Assembly: GCF_020536995.1 (NCBI RefSeq)
Contig: NC_068366.1
Coordinates: 24,927,973 to 24,991,972, forward strand
From: Dreissena polymorpha
Taxonomy: Eukaryota > Mollusca > Bivalvia > Myida > Dreissenidae
Direction of reading: 5' to 3'
Length of the DNA stretch: 64,000 nucleotides
Shown piece by piece: positions 35,944-47,355 of the stretch; within the stretch, counting starts at the first letter, position 1; the number at the start of each line of letters is the position of its first letter. A program made the position numbers and the translations under genes. The notes beneath the pieces were generated by a model. The model ran no database searches. It was given only the letters and a program-made list of their open reading frames with translations, and was not told where the DNA came from.

Positions 35944-36515
35944 CTGAAATCGGCGTCACTAGATTGATTTATTTCAGGGGTCTGGTGTAATTCGGTCTCA
36001 ACGGCCTGGTAAGACACTGCCTCGGGGGCCTGATTTGACAAGGCCTCATTATCATATACACAGGCCTCGGAGGCTTGGTTTGATATTTTGAACCCAAACT
36101 GCGTCAGTGGAATGGATCCCTGATGACTCTTTTATTTTTTTGGCATAGTATTTGCTGTTATGACTCATTTCAACTAAGGTTACAAACCCACGTAAAACAG
36201 AACGCTGGCTTAAAACCAGTAACGAATCTATTGATTGAACGCGCTGAATAATAAAACCCGAAATTAATCGAGCGCGTGGTTACACACAACTATACAATTT
36301 TCTTTGTTCGCTCGCCGAAAGTTGGGTTTTGTTACGAATCTTTCGATCGTTTTGAGAAAAAATTCGGACGCCGATTGGGATTTTTCCAGATGCCGATTGG
36401 GAATTTGGGAATTTTCGTTCGATTGGGAAAGTACCGTTTTGGGAATTTGGGAATTTTCGTTCGATTGGGAAAGTACCGTTTACCGCGACTTTATAAAGAA
36501 GGAGGAAAATCGCTG

Positions 36516-37018
36516 GTGGTTGTCAGACGATAACTCAAGAACGCTTGAGCCTAGGATCATGAAACTTCATAGGTACGTTGATCATGACTTGCAGATGACC
36601 CCTATTGATTTTGAGGTCACTAGGTCAAAGGTCAAGGTCACGGTGACCCGAAATAGTGAAATGGTTTCCGAAAGATAACTCAAGAACGCATACGCCTAGG
36701 ATCATGAAACTTCATGGGTAGATTGATCATGACTCGCAAATGACCCCTATTGATTTTGAGGTCACTAGGTCAAAGGTCAAGGTCACGGTGACCCGAAATA
36801 GTAAAATGGTTTCCGGATGATAACTCAAGAACGCATACGCCTAGGATCATGAAACTTCATGGGTAGATTGATCATGACTCGCAGATGACCCCTATTGATT
36901 TTCAGGTCACTAGGTCAAAGGTCAAGGTCACAGTGACAAAAGTCGTATTCACACAATGGCTGCCAGTACAACGGACAGCCCATATGGGGGGCATGCATGT
37001 TTTACAAACAGCCCTTGT
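36516..37018 (+). repeat. Right arm of the GCCCCCCTTCGAAGAAG repeat, with 145-bp tandem units
   Basis: Three tandem units of about 145 bases (near 36529, 36674, 36819), each with GATAACTCAAGAACGC, CTAGGATCATGAAACTTCAT and CAAAGGTCAAGGTCACGGTG. Ends CCATATGGGGGGCATGCATG and AACAGCCCTTGTT, the usual tail. Continuous with 28495-28535 before the hAT insertion. Confidence 0.7.
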
Positions 37019-37430
37019 TAAAATCGCGATCCATTTAATGGAAATTAAACATGCAAGAGTATGTGTAAAATGTATTCAGTTGTGACGTAAAACGGTCCGT
37101 GAACAACCTTAGTTTGATGGTATACGCACGATGTAATCGTTGTCTAGACGCAGATTAATAGACTTTCATAAGTTCCACAACGCTTTTTAATACGTCTCAA
37201 GCCATGCGAAAATTGTATGGACGCAGATAAATATAATGTCATTAGTTATTTAATACAATTACTAGCGAATAAGCCACGTTAATCTATCAACTCGATGCAC
37301 ATTGATAGGGTTCCTTTAGCTCTGTAATGCAAGTAAGTTCGTATATATGCGCATGTGAATGTTAACTGGGTGCAGATCAACAGATACTCATCATTATTAA
37401 ACCTGAATGTGGCAGATTTCCGGTCAACCC
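37019..37430. other. No gene seen
   Basis: AT-rich sequence with short phrases (ACGCAGATAAAT) related to the 90-bp array. Nothing else supported. Confidence 0.4.
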
Positions 37431-37657
37431 CGAACAAGCTACGGTTTAACCCGGTGAAGCCCCGGCAGAGCCCAGGTTGTTGCCAGTAATGCCCAGGTGG
37501 AGCCCCGGTAAAAGCCGGCAGCGTTCCGGCAAAGCCCCGGTCTACCGTACTCCGCCGAGACTCAACGGGGCTATCCTGGCAACATACCCCGGCAGAGCTA
37601 CGGCAATGCCCCGATTTAATGGCGGTCATCGCTGGTAATGACCAGGCGAAGCCCCGG
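37431..37657. repeat. CCGG-rich minisatellite, left part
   Basis: Irregular short units such as GAAGCCCCGGCAGAGCC and GGTGGAGCCCCGGTAAA recur every 15-30 bases. GC content is far above the surroundings. The array is cut at CCCGG (37653-37657) by the nested transposons and resumes at 47356. Confidence 0.7.
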
Positions 37658-37902
37658 CAGGGCTTTTCATCCTTATATAACAGAGGCCGATATTCGGCTC
37701 CTTCCCAATTCTAAAAAGCCTTATTTTTTCCCAACTCTGGCTGAAAGACTTCCCAAAAAAAACGATTGAAATTCCCCTGAAAATCAAAAAAATAAACACA
37801 GCGGATAGTGTTTTGTAGCCAAGTTACTATTCGGTATAGTTTTACTGGTCTTGTAGATGATTGTAATTTCATTGAAAGCTTCCACGAGCGATAAACAAAG
37901 AT
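37658..37902 (+). mobile_element. 745-bp hAT-like element, left piece (split copy)
   Basis: Starts CAGGGCTTTTCATCC and matches 13428-13671 almost base for base. Broken at AAGAT (37898-37902), where the 8.9 kb element inserted. The rest is at 46856-47355. Together the pieces are flanked by CCCGG (37653-37657, 47356-47360). Confidence 0.93.
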
Positions 37903-38032
37903 CAGGGTCTTCCCCAGGCCATTTAAGCGCCCCGGTACCGGGGCGCTTGAATTTCGAAATCAGAGACCCCGGGGCGTTTGAAATTTTCCGACCTGTGTGT
38001 TTTATCAGTAACTGCAATTACCCTTTCTGATG

Positions 38033-41000
38033 CAGGGGACAAAAATATTCATAAACTGCACTCGTCCTGCAGGACGAGTGCATTAAAATTTTCACTCGTC
38101 CTGCAAACACACGCACTCGTCCTTCAAATATGTGTGAAATAAAGATTGCAAAGGGCTGATATGACTTATAAAGTTTCCTAAAGTATATCACTGCTAAGCA
38201 GTGAAATAAGTTACTTTATTTATGAGGAACACAAAATAAATATTTTTTTCTAATGCTCGCATGCTTTCCGTTTCGGACGTTTGAACATCGCCCCCGCCCC
38301 CTTTTAAGAACGCTCGTATGTCAGACATTTTTCAAACGAAATTCAGACTGGTTTAAATCTGGTTTAAAACCGTACTTCGCGCTTAAATAATTCTTTAAAA
38401 GTCAATACTAACAGTGACTGCAGTCGCATGGTTCCCTGTCAACATGTGCGCGCAAAGCTTACACCAAAAAGCCAATAGACCAGTTCATTGTTATTGTTTT
38501 GATTCCTGATTTTCGCGCATGCGCAATGCACTGGTAGTCAAAAGCATGGCTTACAGCTAACGCAAAGCATATGGATAACGAGACTTGTTTAGTCAATAAA
38601 TCGAAAAGAAACTAAAAAAACAACACCTAAATAATATTTAAAAAATATCATATTAAGTGCCAAAAGAATGCATTAACACATGTATTTGCATTTTAAAAGA
38701 ACGCGTCATTAGCATCAAAGTAATAAAGATTGTCTGAAGACTGAACGACAGACAATTCGACACAACAAAGAGCTCTATGCATTAGCCGTATAATTATTTG
38801 CAGAAAAGCTTCAATAAAAATAATGATACATTTAATTATAAAATTATAATTATCAATTGCATGCGTAAACTAGAGTAATAAAAAATTATTACAGTAGTGA
38901 TAGCTAGAATGTGTCAGTGTTTCATTGAAAATAAACGTACTACAAAGCCCTATTAAAAGCGAAGTTCATGACGGTATTTACATGTAATTTTAATTTGGAT
39001 GGGTGTTGTTCAGAGAATGACTTGAGGAATATTAACATTCAACTGAAAAACACAACCTCACATGATGCAAATTGAACTGTGTATTCATGTATTTTGTAAA
39101 CTCGTTACTAGTGATCGAGTATGAGTGACAACTATCTAACATTTAACACACACAAACACACACACACAACATAATATATATACATATATAATATAATATA
39201 TACATATTGTTTCATTATTATTTACCCCCATTGATGTCAAACGTAATTTCTTGTTTTTATGATGCATTTCGTGCATTGCCGTAACATTACATCTTCATAC
39301 GGAATGACGTATTTATAATTAACCGATGCCCGCTAAATACGTTAAATATTTTTTATTTACATGTTATAATACATAAATACTTTATTTTTTTATAAATAAA
39401 ACGGGCTTGTATCTTTACCTTGTTCAATTTCCGATAATCTATAGACTTCAAATTTGTACAATATGTAACATATCTAATTTAAGCAACTGTTAAGTATGTC
39501 GGCGGTAAATTTATTCAACCAAATGCCTAGTTACTTAATACTACCAGAATGAAGACATGGTGGCATCATCAATTGCGTTTAATGACCAGACTGTCATCTG
39601 CCACCTAGTGTGATTTATGACACCATGTTGTTAAATAATTTTGGATTTGGTTATGTATTTGAAAATCCAAACGTTGTTCAAGTTAATAGTTTTATTAGCG
39701 AGTTTAAATGTAGACTTGTTGACAATTTTAAACAAGAGTGGTACGGTAAAATGAATAATAGTACTGTTTTAGATATGTATAAAGTTTTTAAAAGCTGTTT
39801 GGAATATGAAACATATTTAGACTTAATTACTAGACGTCTGCGATTATTTTTTGTAAGACTAAGAGTCTCTGCACATCCTTTGAGAATTCAAACTGGCAGA
39901 TACGCCCAAAATAACATACCACGTAATGAACGTTATTGTTTATGTTGCAATGACTTGGATTTAGAAGATGAGTACCATTTTATTTGTATATGCCGCTGTT
40001 ATTCTGATTTAAGGAAAAAATTTATAAGCCGTATTTATTATGAAAACCCATCTGTATATAAATTCCACAAGTTATTACTTTCATGTGACAAATCAGTAAT
40101 TTACAATGTATGTAAATATATAAAAGAAGCGCTTGTTATAAGAAATACGATTCTGAATAATACTGTTCCATAAGTTTCATTACCGCTTTGATAGTTGATT
40201 TGTATTCCTAAATGTATATTTATGTTATGTAATGTTTATTTGTTATACCTAGTTACGTGACAGAAAATAATATGTAAACTTAGGTATGAAGACGATGTAC
40301 TTGTGTATAAGTCTGAATAAACTGTCTGTCTGTCTGTCTGTTGTTAGTTAGGTGTGGACAATATCTGATCAAAACGAGATAATCGGATTAGGCAGAACAA
40401 AGGGGCAATTAAACACCGGAATACAACGGCTTAAACGATTTTAAGATTGATGCAAACAATCAAATGAAAACTATTGCATTTAATTTAATTAAATGTTTAT
40501 TAAATGTGTCAACATGTTAGTTTTCCCGGACCAGGGTAAAGGTCCCTGCCCAGACAAATACCATTATGGTTAATTTGTAAATGTTTTTTTTATTTGGAAT
40601 TGATCTATTTATTCATTGTGTTCAATCTTATTTGTTTCAGTAATGTAGAACAACTTGTTGGCATGTTGAAAAATAAAATCTAAATATAATCGTTTAAATT
40701 TAACCGATCACGCTCTATTTCTCCCCATTGATTGTATCTTTCTTTTGACTACCAATATAGCCCGGATGTAAACACGCAGGTGCGCGGGACGTCACGCGTG
40801 AACTGGTCTATATTTACTCGGGACACAAGTCTCGCATAACAACGCGCACCTGCTGTATAAAATTTACAATTACAATTTCCGGTTCATTCGCATTCTACTT
40901 TCGGAATAGATATGCTTTTAGAAAATGATTTTATTAAATGAAAAATAGTCTTACTGGTCAGAAATATTATTTTTTAACATCAGCTTTTTTCACTCGTCCT

Positions 41001-41087
41001 GTAGGACGAGAGCTTTAGGGAAATTCACTCGTCCTTTCAAGATTTCACTCGTCAATACGAGCGGACGAGTGGAATTTTTGTCCCCTG
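38033..41087. mobile_element. 3.1 kb hAT-like element nested inside the 8.9 kb element
   Basis: Ends CAGGGGACAAAAAT and ATTTTTGTCCCCTG; TSD TGATG on both sides (38028-38032, 41088-41092). Both subterminal zones carry repeated CACTCGTCCTGCAGGACGAG-like palindromes (near 38060-38125 and 40988-41070). The interior is AT-rich, with microsatellites ((AC)n and (AT)n near 39150-39200), and holds a LINE fragment. No transposase of its own. Confidence 0.9.
39580..40342 (+). mobile_element. 5'-truncated LINE, reverse-transcriptase C-terminal end
   Basis: An open frame of 187 codons (39610-40173) matches the region after the reverse transcriptase in CR1/L2-like or related non-LTR elements: FFVRLRVSAHPLRIQTGRY, then a CxxC (CLCC), LEDEYHFICIC and a short helical tail. 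It has no reverse-transcriptase core, so it is 5' truncated, as most LINE copies are. A 3' untranslated stretch ends AATAAACTGTCTGTCTG with a (CTGT)n tail at 40322-40342, a common tail type for this class. It lies inside the 3.1 kb element. Exact clade unresolved. Confidence 0.75.
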
Positions 41088-42489
41088 TGATGATTATTCA
41101 AAGTGTGCGAACGCCTGTCGTCTCAATCATCGATTTATTGCTAGGTTACGTAATTAAGGTATCGTCAGGGGGCCTATTAACCGGCTCAATCTAGCTGAAA
41201 GTCGTTACGGAGCTTCCAGTTTAAATACACAGATGCGCTTCAATAGGCGTCTTTGTTTTATTGCCCAATCAAGCAACCAAACATCCATCAGCTTGTGTAT
41301 TATAACATCCAAAATTTAGATAAGCACGTGTCATCTGTCGAAACAATGATATTGTTAGTCACTAAGCACAACGAAGTAGCTTACACAGTTAAATCCCATA
41401 ATCTCGGAAACGAGACTTGATTGAAAACGAAAATAACGTTATTTTTTGCATAAGATTATCTAAAATAGAAATGAAAACGAAAGAAACATACGCAGACGAC
41501 ACAAAATATAATTGATTTTGACCATTAAAATACAAACAAATAGTTAAAAAAAAAAACTTTCACTTTTCCGTGTTCAGAAAATGGCTTGTACATGTACATG
41601 TTGCGTGAACTCTAAATTTACAGTCAGTTGTCGATTGGTCACTGTAATAGAACGAACAGAAAACTATGCGCACACATCACGTCAGGTGTATTACGAAAGT
41701 TCAGTCGGGATACCCCTGCCACAATCAATGTCCATATGCACTTAAATATGTGTTGCGTTATATTTAATTGATACTGCTTATATTTTGCAAACGTTCATCA
41801 TCTATGTTATCATTTCTGTTATAAGATTTTAATGCAGGTCTGCAGCCAATAAGACGGATGCCGTATGAAGACACCCGATGCTTATTATTGAATTTCCCGT
41901 GTTGATAATATACAAGTATATTGAAATATTATAAGTGATGTCCGGTTAACCACCGTAAATAATATGTGTTTCTGTTATTATCATTATTATTTATGTCCAT
42001 CGCTTCAATAAAGTTTGACAGTCATGTAATCGTTTATTTATTAACGCATTTGAAACCAAGACGCTATCTAGATGTTTCACACCCACAATCTCACGTTTGC
42101 ATTCGCACCTTTGTGCACCCGTTTATTCTTCTAATTGGCATGTTATTGACATGTTGTTGTTACATCAATAAACGACCAATAACAGGGGTCAGGAAGCGAG
42201 AAAACTCCTAATATCTCAACTGTAAAAATAAATGCAACGTGTCAAGTTGCGAGTCAATAACTGAACTTGCTATATCTTCTCGTACTAAAATCAAATGTCC
42301 TTCTTCTAAACAAAACCGCGACATAATAACTTCAGTTATTTCATTTACATTAAGTGAGAACTTGGATATTAAGACGTCATTTTTGTATAGGACAGAGTAA
42401 CAATCTAGTTCATTTCAAGACTGACAATACTTCACATGAAAAGATCTTGTACTTTGTGTGTGTTACTAGTGTTGTGTTTCCTGTACATA

Positions 42490-42757
42490 ATGTCTACTCC
42501 TAAGGGTAAGAAGAGGCCTGGGTGCTCTTATTCTATACAAAGCTTTTTCTTGCCATCTGTGAGCGATAATGAAAGTGAAAACGAACATGTAAGTTTGCCT
42601 CCGCCAAAAGTGCAAAAGATTAATGATGCACGTGCTTCCTCGGACATTGTGTCAGACGCCCGTTTAAGTCCCCAAACACCAAGCAACAAGGAGAGATCTT
42701 CCGGGTTCAATCCTGCTTGGAAATCGGAGTTTCCTTGGGTTCGTGAAGTGGAAAATG
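42490..42757 (+). CDS. hAT transposase exon 1 (8.9 kb element)
   Basis: Start ATG at 42490 (MSTPKGKKRPGCSYSIQSFF). The exon encodes a Ser/Pro-rich, acidic linker (SDNESENEH, LPPPKVQK) and ends with FNPAWKSEFPWVREVENG, the usual lead-in to a TTF-type finger. It closes AAATG|GTATG with one base left over, matching the phase of the acceptor at 43371. An in-frame ATG 54 bases upstream would add a hydrophobic stretch; I prefer the later one because related proteins begin with a Lys-rich head. Reading frame intact. Confidence 0.8.
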
Positions 42758-43370
42758 GTATGTGCACATTTAACATTTATCTTTTTTACAAACTTATTTT
42801 TGTGCGACCATGCTCTGAAACAACGGTTGGTATCATCATATACATAATTTGTATGAACAAGACGTACAAACAAATAACATTTTTTAAGATATTAATAAAT
42901 CTGTAAGACGATGATAACTTACGTAGTTTTACTAAGTTAAAAGCTCAGTGTATTACAAGATCTCATGGAACGAGCGGTTAGCTCAGCAGTTTCAGTGCAG
43001 AGTTATGTGTCGGTTGTTTGACAGTTTTAACGCAATTATTTCACAAACGCATACAATTGTAAATATTGTGTTCGTTGATATTATTACTCATTTTGCTGTC
43101 TTTTTATGCTTAGGCTCGTAGTTCTTTTATCTTGCTGTGATATTGTATGTTACTTTGTTTTAATCGTAAATAAATTAATAAAAATACATTATACAAATTG
43201 AATGTATGGCTACACTATTTGCGCGGTTGCGAGGAGTATTTTAGAAGACACATTCCAAATGAAAGCGTGTTTACTGTAATAATATATTTTAACAATTGCA
43301 TCTTTAAATACATGCATATTTATGTGCTTCCCTTTTCATACTGAAGTTAACCGAATTTCAACTCGTTTAG

Positions 43371-44797
43371 GCATGTTATGCTCACTGTGCATACGACACG
43401 GGAAAAGACCGGCACGAACAAAAGAAGGATCGGTCACGTGGGTCGACGTTCCGTGCACGTGGGTCGTCCGAAAGGCGGTGAAACGTCATGCGGAAGCTGC
43501 CTGTCATATGGAGGCCGTCCAGTGGGAGGCTGCCCGCGCTGCCCCTCAGAATGTAGAAGATGGTTTAGCCACCATGGGGACATTACAGAAACGGGCCCTC
43601 GTCTGCGCTTTCCGCAACATCTATTGGCAAATGAAAGAGGAAATACCACATACCGCAAAGTTCAGCCATCTTCAGGAGCTCATGAAACTGCAGGGAGTGA
43701 GCATACTCAACAATCTAAACCACGGCGAAAACAACAAGGCGACTTCGCAACGGTTTATTCAATAGACTGTTCTGACAATGGGAAATCAGATACGAAGTGA
43801 CCATCTTGAGAAAGTGAAGGCCTCGCCGTATTTCACGATTCTCGTCGACGAGACGACGGACATTGCCACCGTGTCGGAAATGATAGTTTACATCCGGTTT
43901 CTGGAAGATGGAACGAGTAGAACGGTTTTCCAATCTGTTCTTCCTCTGAAAGACGGCAAGGCGGAGACGATCTTTAATACACTGATTTCATTCATCGAGG
44001 ACAGTGGATTGGACATACAGAAGCTGTGTGCCTTCGGTAGTGATGGCGCCAGTGTCATGTTAGGCCGCGAGAATGGCGTTGCTGCTCGCCTGCGAAACAG
44101 AGTGCCACATATTGTAAACAACCACTGCGTTGCGCACAAGTTGGCACTAGCCGTCGGCCAAGATTCAAAAGGTATTCCCTACCTTTTGAAGTTCAAGGAC
44201 ATACTAGGCGACCTACATCGGTTCTACTCAAAAAGTCCGGTCCGAATGAGCGGATTACGTGACCTGCAAGTAATAACGGACGATCCGGCCATCAGGCTTA
44301 AAGAAGCCAAAGACGTTAGATGGCTGTCGCATGACCAGGCTACAGATGCGCTGCGCAGGTGGTTGCCATCTGTTTTTGCCAGTTTGGAGCGGGAGGCATC
44401 GGAACGTCACGACGCCCGAGCGGCCGGTCTTGCGCTGTTCACGCAAGACTATAGGTTCGTCTTCGCGGTCCTGATGATGTGCGACGTTCTCCCGCCATTT
44501 TCGGAGCTGTCGAAGGCAATGCAGACGCGGGACGTTGTATTTACAACCGTGAGACCGCTTGTTCGTGGGACTTTGGCACATCTACGTGCTCTTCAAGAAA
44601 AGCCCAGGGAAAATTTCGTCACCGCAAAGGAACGCGTCACCGAACTTCGAGAAAGAGGAAATAACATCCAAATTCCTACATGGCAGACACTTTCCAGACA
44701 GCTGTGTACCAGCCGTTCCTTGCCGCTGTCATCAAAAACATCGAAGATCGATTCCCCGACCTGCCTCTTCTCAGGATCTTCAACGTTTTTAACATGA
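43371..44797 (+). pseudogene. hAT transposase exon 2, first copy: zinc finger and catalytic core
   Basis: After CTCGTTTAG the exon completes the finger (CSLC, then HAEAACH) and the core: FTILVDETTDIA (first Asp), FGSDGASVMLG (second Asp), CVAHKLAL (CxxH) and DVRWLSHDQA. One in-frame TAG interrupts at about 43763 (after RFIQ), with the same frame continuing. The reading ends in an altered frame at 44797 after IQIPT, where bases present in the second copy are missing. It therefore has no dimerisation domain of its own. Encodes the DNA-cutting part of the enzyme if read whole, but this copy is broken. Confidence 0.85.
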
Positions 44798-45064
44798 GGG
44801 ACTTAGGCTCGTAGTTCTTTTATCTTTCTGTGATATTGTATGTAACTTTGTTTTAATCGTAAATAAATTAATAAAAATACATTATACAAATTGAATGTAT
44901 GGCTACACTATTTGCGCGGTTGCGAGGAGGACTTAAGAAGACACATTCCAAATGGAAGCGTGTTTACTGTAATAATATATTTTAACAATTGCATCTGTTG
45001 AATACATGCATATTTATGGCTTCCCTTTTCATACTGAAGTTAACCGAATTTTAACTCGTTTCAG

Positions 45065-46124
45065 GCATGTTGTGCTCACTGTGCATACGACACGGGAAAA
45101 GACCGGCACGAACAAAAGTAGGATCGGCCACGTGGGTCGACGTTCCGTGCACGTGGGTCGTCCGAAAGGCGGTGAAACGTCATGCGGAAGTTGCCTGTCA
45201 TATGGAGGCCGTTCAGTGGGAGGCTGCCCGCGCTGCCCCTCAGAATGTAGAAGATGGTTTAGCCACCATGGGAACATTACAGAAACGGGCCCTCGTCTGC
45301 GCTTTCCGCAACATCTATTGGCTAATGAAAGAGGAAATACCACATACCGCAAAGTTCTGATGATGTGCGACGTTCTCCCGCCATTTTCGGAGCTGTCGAA
45401 GGCAATGCAGACGCGGGACGTTGTATTTACAACCGTGAGACCGTTTGTTCGTGGGACTTTGGCACATCTACGTGCTCTTCAAGAAAAGCCCGGGGAAAAT
45501 TTCGTCAACGCAAAGGAACGCGTCACCGAACTTCGAGAAGGAGGAAATAACATCCAAATTCCTACAAATGAACAGGCAGACACTTTCCAGACAGCTGTGT
45601 ACCAGCCGTTCCTTGCCGCTGAAATCGAAAACATCGAAGATCGATTCCCCGACCTGCCCCTTCTCAGGAACTTCAACGTTTTTATCATACGGGATCTCCC
45701 AGAAGACGATGTCACGGGCTCCCGCACGGGCTATGGTGAATCGGAGATACAGTGTCTGGCCGAACACTTCGGTCTACCCGTAGCTGCCACAGTTAGCCAG
45801 TGGAAGACTGTGAAAGGTGCCCTCTCCGATTCTGGGAAGACGGCAGATGAGGCAATGGCGTGGGTAACGGGCAATTTAAAAGAGAGCCACGTCAACATCT
45901 TCAAGCTTGCGACCATCGGTCTTCTCCTGCCCACGTCTACTGCCGACTGTGAGCGAGGATTCAGCGCCCTCAAACGAATCAAAACAGACAACCGAGCTAC
46001 TCTGTCAACCAAGGTTCTTAACTCCCTCCTCACTGTCAGCATCAAGGGTCCCTCGTTGGAGGTTTTTGACTTTGCTCTTGCGGTCGAAAATGGCACGGTG
46101 CCAGGCCACGTAGAACAGACATAG
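45065..46124 (+). pseudogene. hAT transposase exon 2, second copy: core deleted, dimerisation domain intact
   Basis: Starts with the same acceptor and finger as the first copy (MLCSLCIRHGKRPARTK), then loses both Asp motifs through an internal deletion of about 800 bases that also changes frame. From LMMCDVLPPFSELSKAM it reads uninterrupted to TAG at 46122-46124, including TADCERGFSALKRIKTDNRA, the hAT dimerisation signature with the third catalytic acid. Alone it could not cut DNA; if expressed it could only bind partners. Confidence 0.85.
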
Positions 46125-46855
46125 AGTAAGCGGTGCTGTGACATGAACATTGTATTTTGTCACCAGCAGCCTGAAATAGTTTTGTATTTAAAAAATAAAT
46201 AAGAATGATTGAATAACTAATGCTTAATTTATATTTGTTATACATATTTTGTTCTTTCATCTTTGTTGCACACATTACGGACACACACCGAACACCGAAG
46301 AAGTTAGCATAATGTAAAAAAACAACAGTAAAAACACATTTACTCAGATAACACAACGTCTCTTTATATGTCCGATAATAGGGGGCACAGCATGCAAAGC
46401 TTAGTATCAGTGTGACAGAAACGTGAGCTTGGTGCTAAATCAGTCATTAATAGAACGTTCCCGATCGTTGCAGCAGTTTGACTCTGTATCGTTGTAATCA
46501 AAGGGAAGCAACTGCTATAACGACAGTTTTCTAACTTAGTTGTTGTTAGCCTATCTTCGTCGTCTACCTGAAAAAGAGCTCGGAAAGGATAATATGACAG
46601 TTTTAATATCGGGTATATAATGAGTGTTAAAAAACTAAGATGCTCTTAATTTGGATACAACTTTAAAACAATGTTAACATTTATCCTAACCAATCACTAC
46701 ATATCTGGTTTTCTTAGATTTATAACGCACCACAGAACGTCAATTGACACGTTAAATAAAAAAAATCTACGTCTGGAGGGGATACCCCTCCCTCGCACCC
46801 ACCCCCGATCGGCCCCGGGGCGCCTGAAAAAATTCCTGGGGAAGGCGCTGAAGAT

Positions 46856-47355
46856 GAAGGTTTATTTTGCGTAATTGTTGTCTGGTATCGATTTTTTCGC
46901 TACCAGTTCAGTTCAGGTATTTCCCCACTACCGCTAAGCCAAATTTTAATTGTATTTGTGTACCTGGTCTAGAACAGAATATTGCGTAGTACGGGTTTTA
47001 TTGTCGGTTTTTGCACGAGGGCCGCAAGGGAGGTCACCAGTGTCATCGCTGAATTTTCAGTTTGAAAATGTCACATAATGTTTTAGTTTACTGTTCAAAA
47101 ACTGCTGTTACCTGTTGAAAAGTTTATCTGTTTGAAAATATAGCTGGCCAATCTTTGAAAAGAACATTTCCAGGTCATTAATTCATAACAAAAATAAAGT
47201 TCAAACCATTATTGTGACTGTTTAAAATTGATTAAATGATTTACCTGTGATGAAATGCTTTAAAAGTTTTTTTCCCAAAATGGCCATTTATCGCGCTTAA
47301 ATTTCCCAATTTGCAAGGCTAGGGCTTCTTCCCAATTTCCAGATGAAAAGCCCTG
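46856..47355 (+). mobile_element. 745-bp hAT-like element, right piece (split copy)
   Basis: Continues from GAAGGTTTATTTTGCG to CCAGATGAAAAGCCCTG at 47355, matching 13672-14171. Flanked on the right by CCCGG (47356-47360), the partner of 37653-37657. Confidence 0.93.

Larger units (their letters stand above)
28536..36515 (-). mobile_element. 8.0 kb hAT-like transposon carrying an eight-exon transposase gene
   Basis: Ends CAGCAATTTTCC (28536) and, inverted, CAGCGATTTTCCTCC (36515). Flanks GGGGT and GTGGT differ by one base, an aged 5-bp TSD. The host repeat is interrupted exactly here, which supports the borders. Left subterminal units are AATTGGGAAAAAT followed by GAGTCGTGAAA; the right end has a 45-base duplication containing TTCGATTGGGAAAGTACCG. 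Both ends match the 1.24 kb elements, one of which (33320-34559) sits inside an intron. The transposase gene occupies 28841-35943 on the minus strand and is damaged, so this copy is probably no longer self-mobile. Confidence 0.85.
43109..46124 (+). repeat. 1.69 kb internal tandem duplication in the hAT gene
   Basis: The sequence from 43109 (CTTAGGCTCGTAGTTC) recurs from 44802, intron end and exon start included, with about 1693 bases between copies. The second copy lacks about 800 bases of the exon (equivalent to about 43668-44468) but reaches the gene end. Both copies are nearly identical where they overlap, so the event is recent. Confidence 0.9.
37903..46850 (+). mobile_element. 8.9 kb hAT transposon nested in the 745-bp element
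   Basis: Ends CAGGGTCTTCCCCAGG and, inverted, CAGCGCCTTCCCCAGG, with GCGCCCCGG repeated just inside. TSD AAGAT on both sides (37898-37902, 46851-46855); removing the element restores the sequence seen at 13660-13680. It carries a two-exon transposase gene (from 42490) with an internal tandem duplication, and another element at 38033-41087. 41093-42489 has no coding evidence and probably holds its promoter. AATAAA at 46194-46199 is a plausible poly(A) signal. Confidence 0.92.

Noticed and set aside
43378-45783. Multiple overlapping frames on both strands
   Set aside because: Shadows of the duplicated hAT transposase exon; only the frame with the CxxC finger, DETTD and dimerisation motifs matches a known family.
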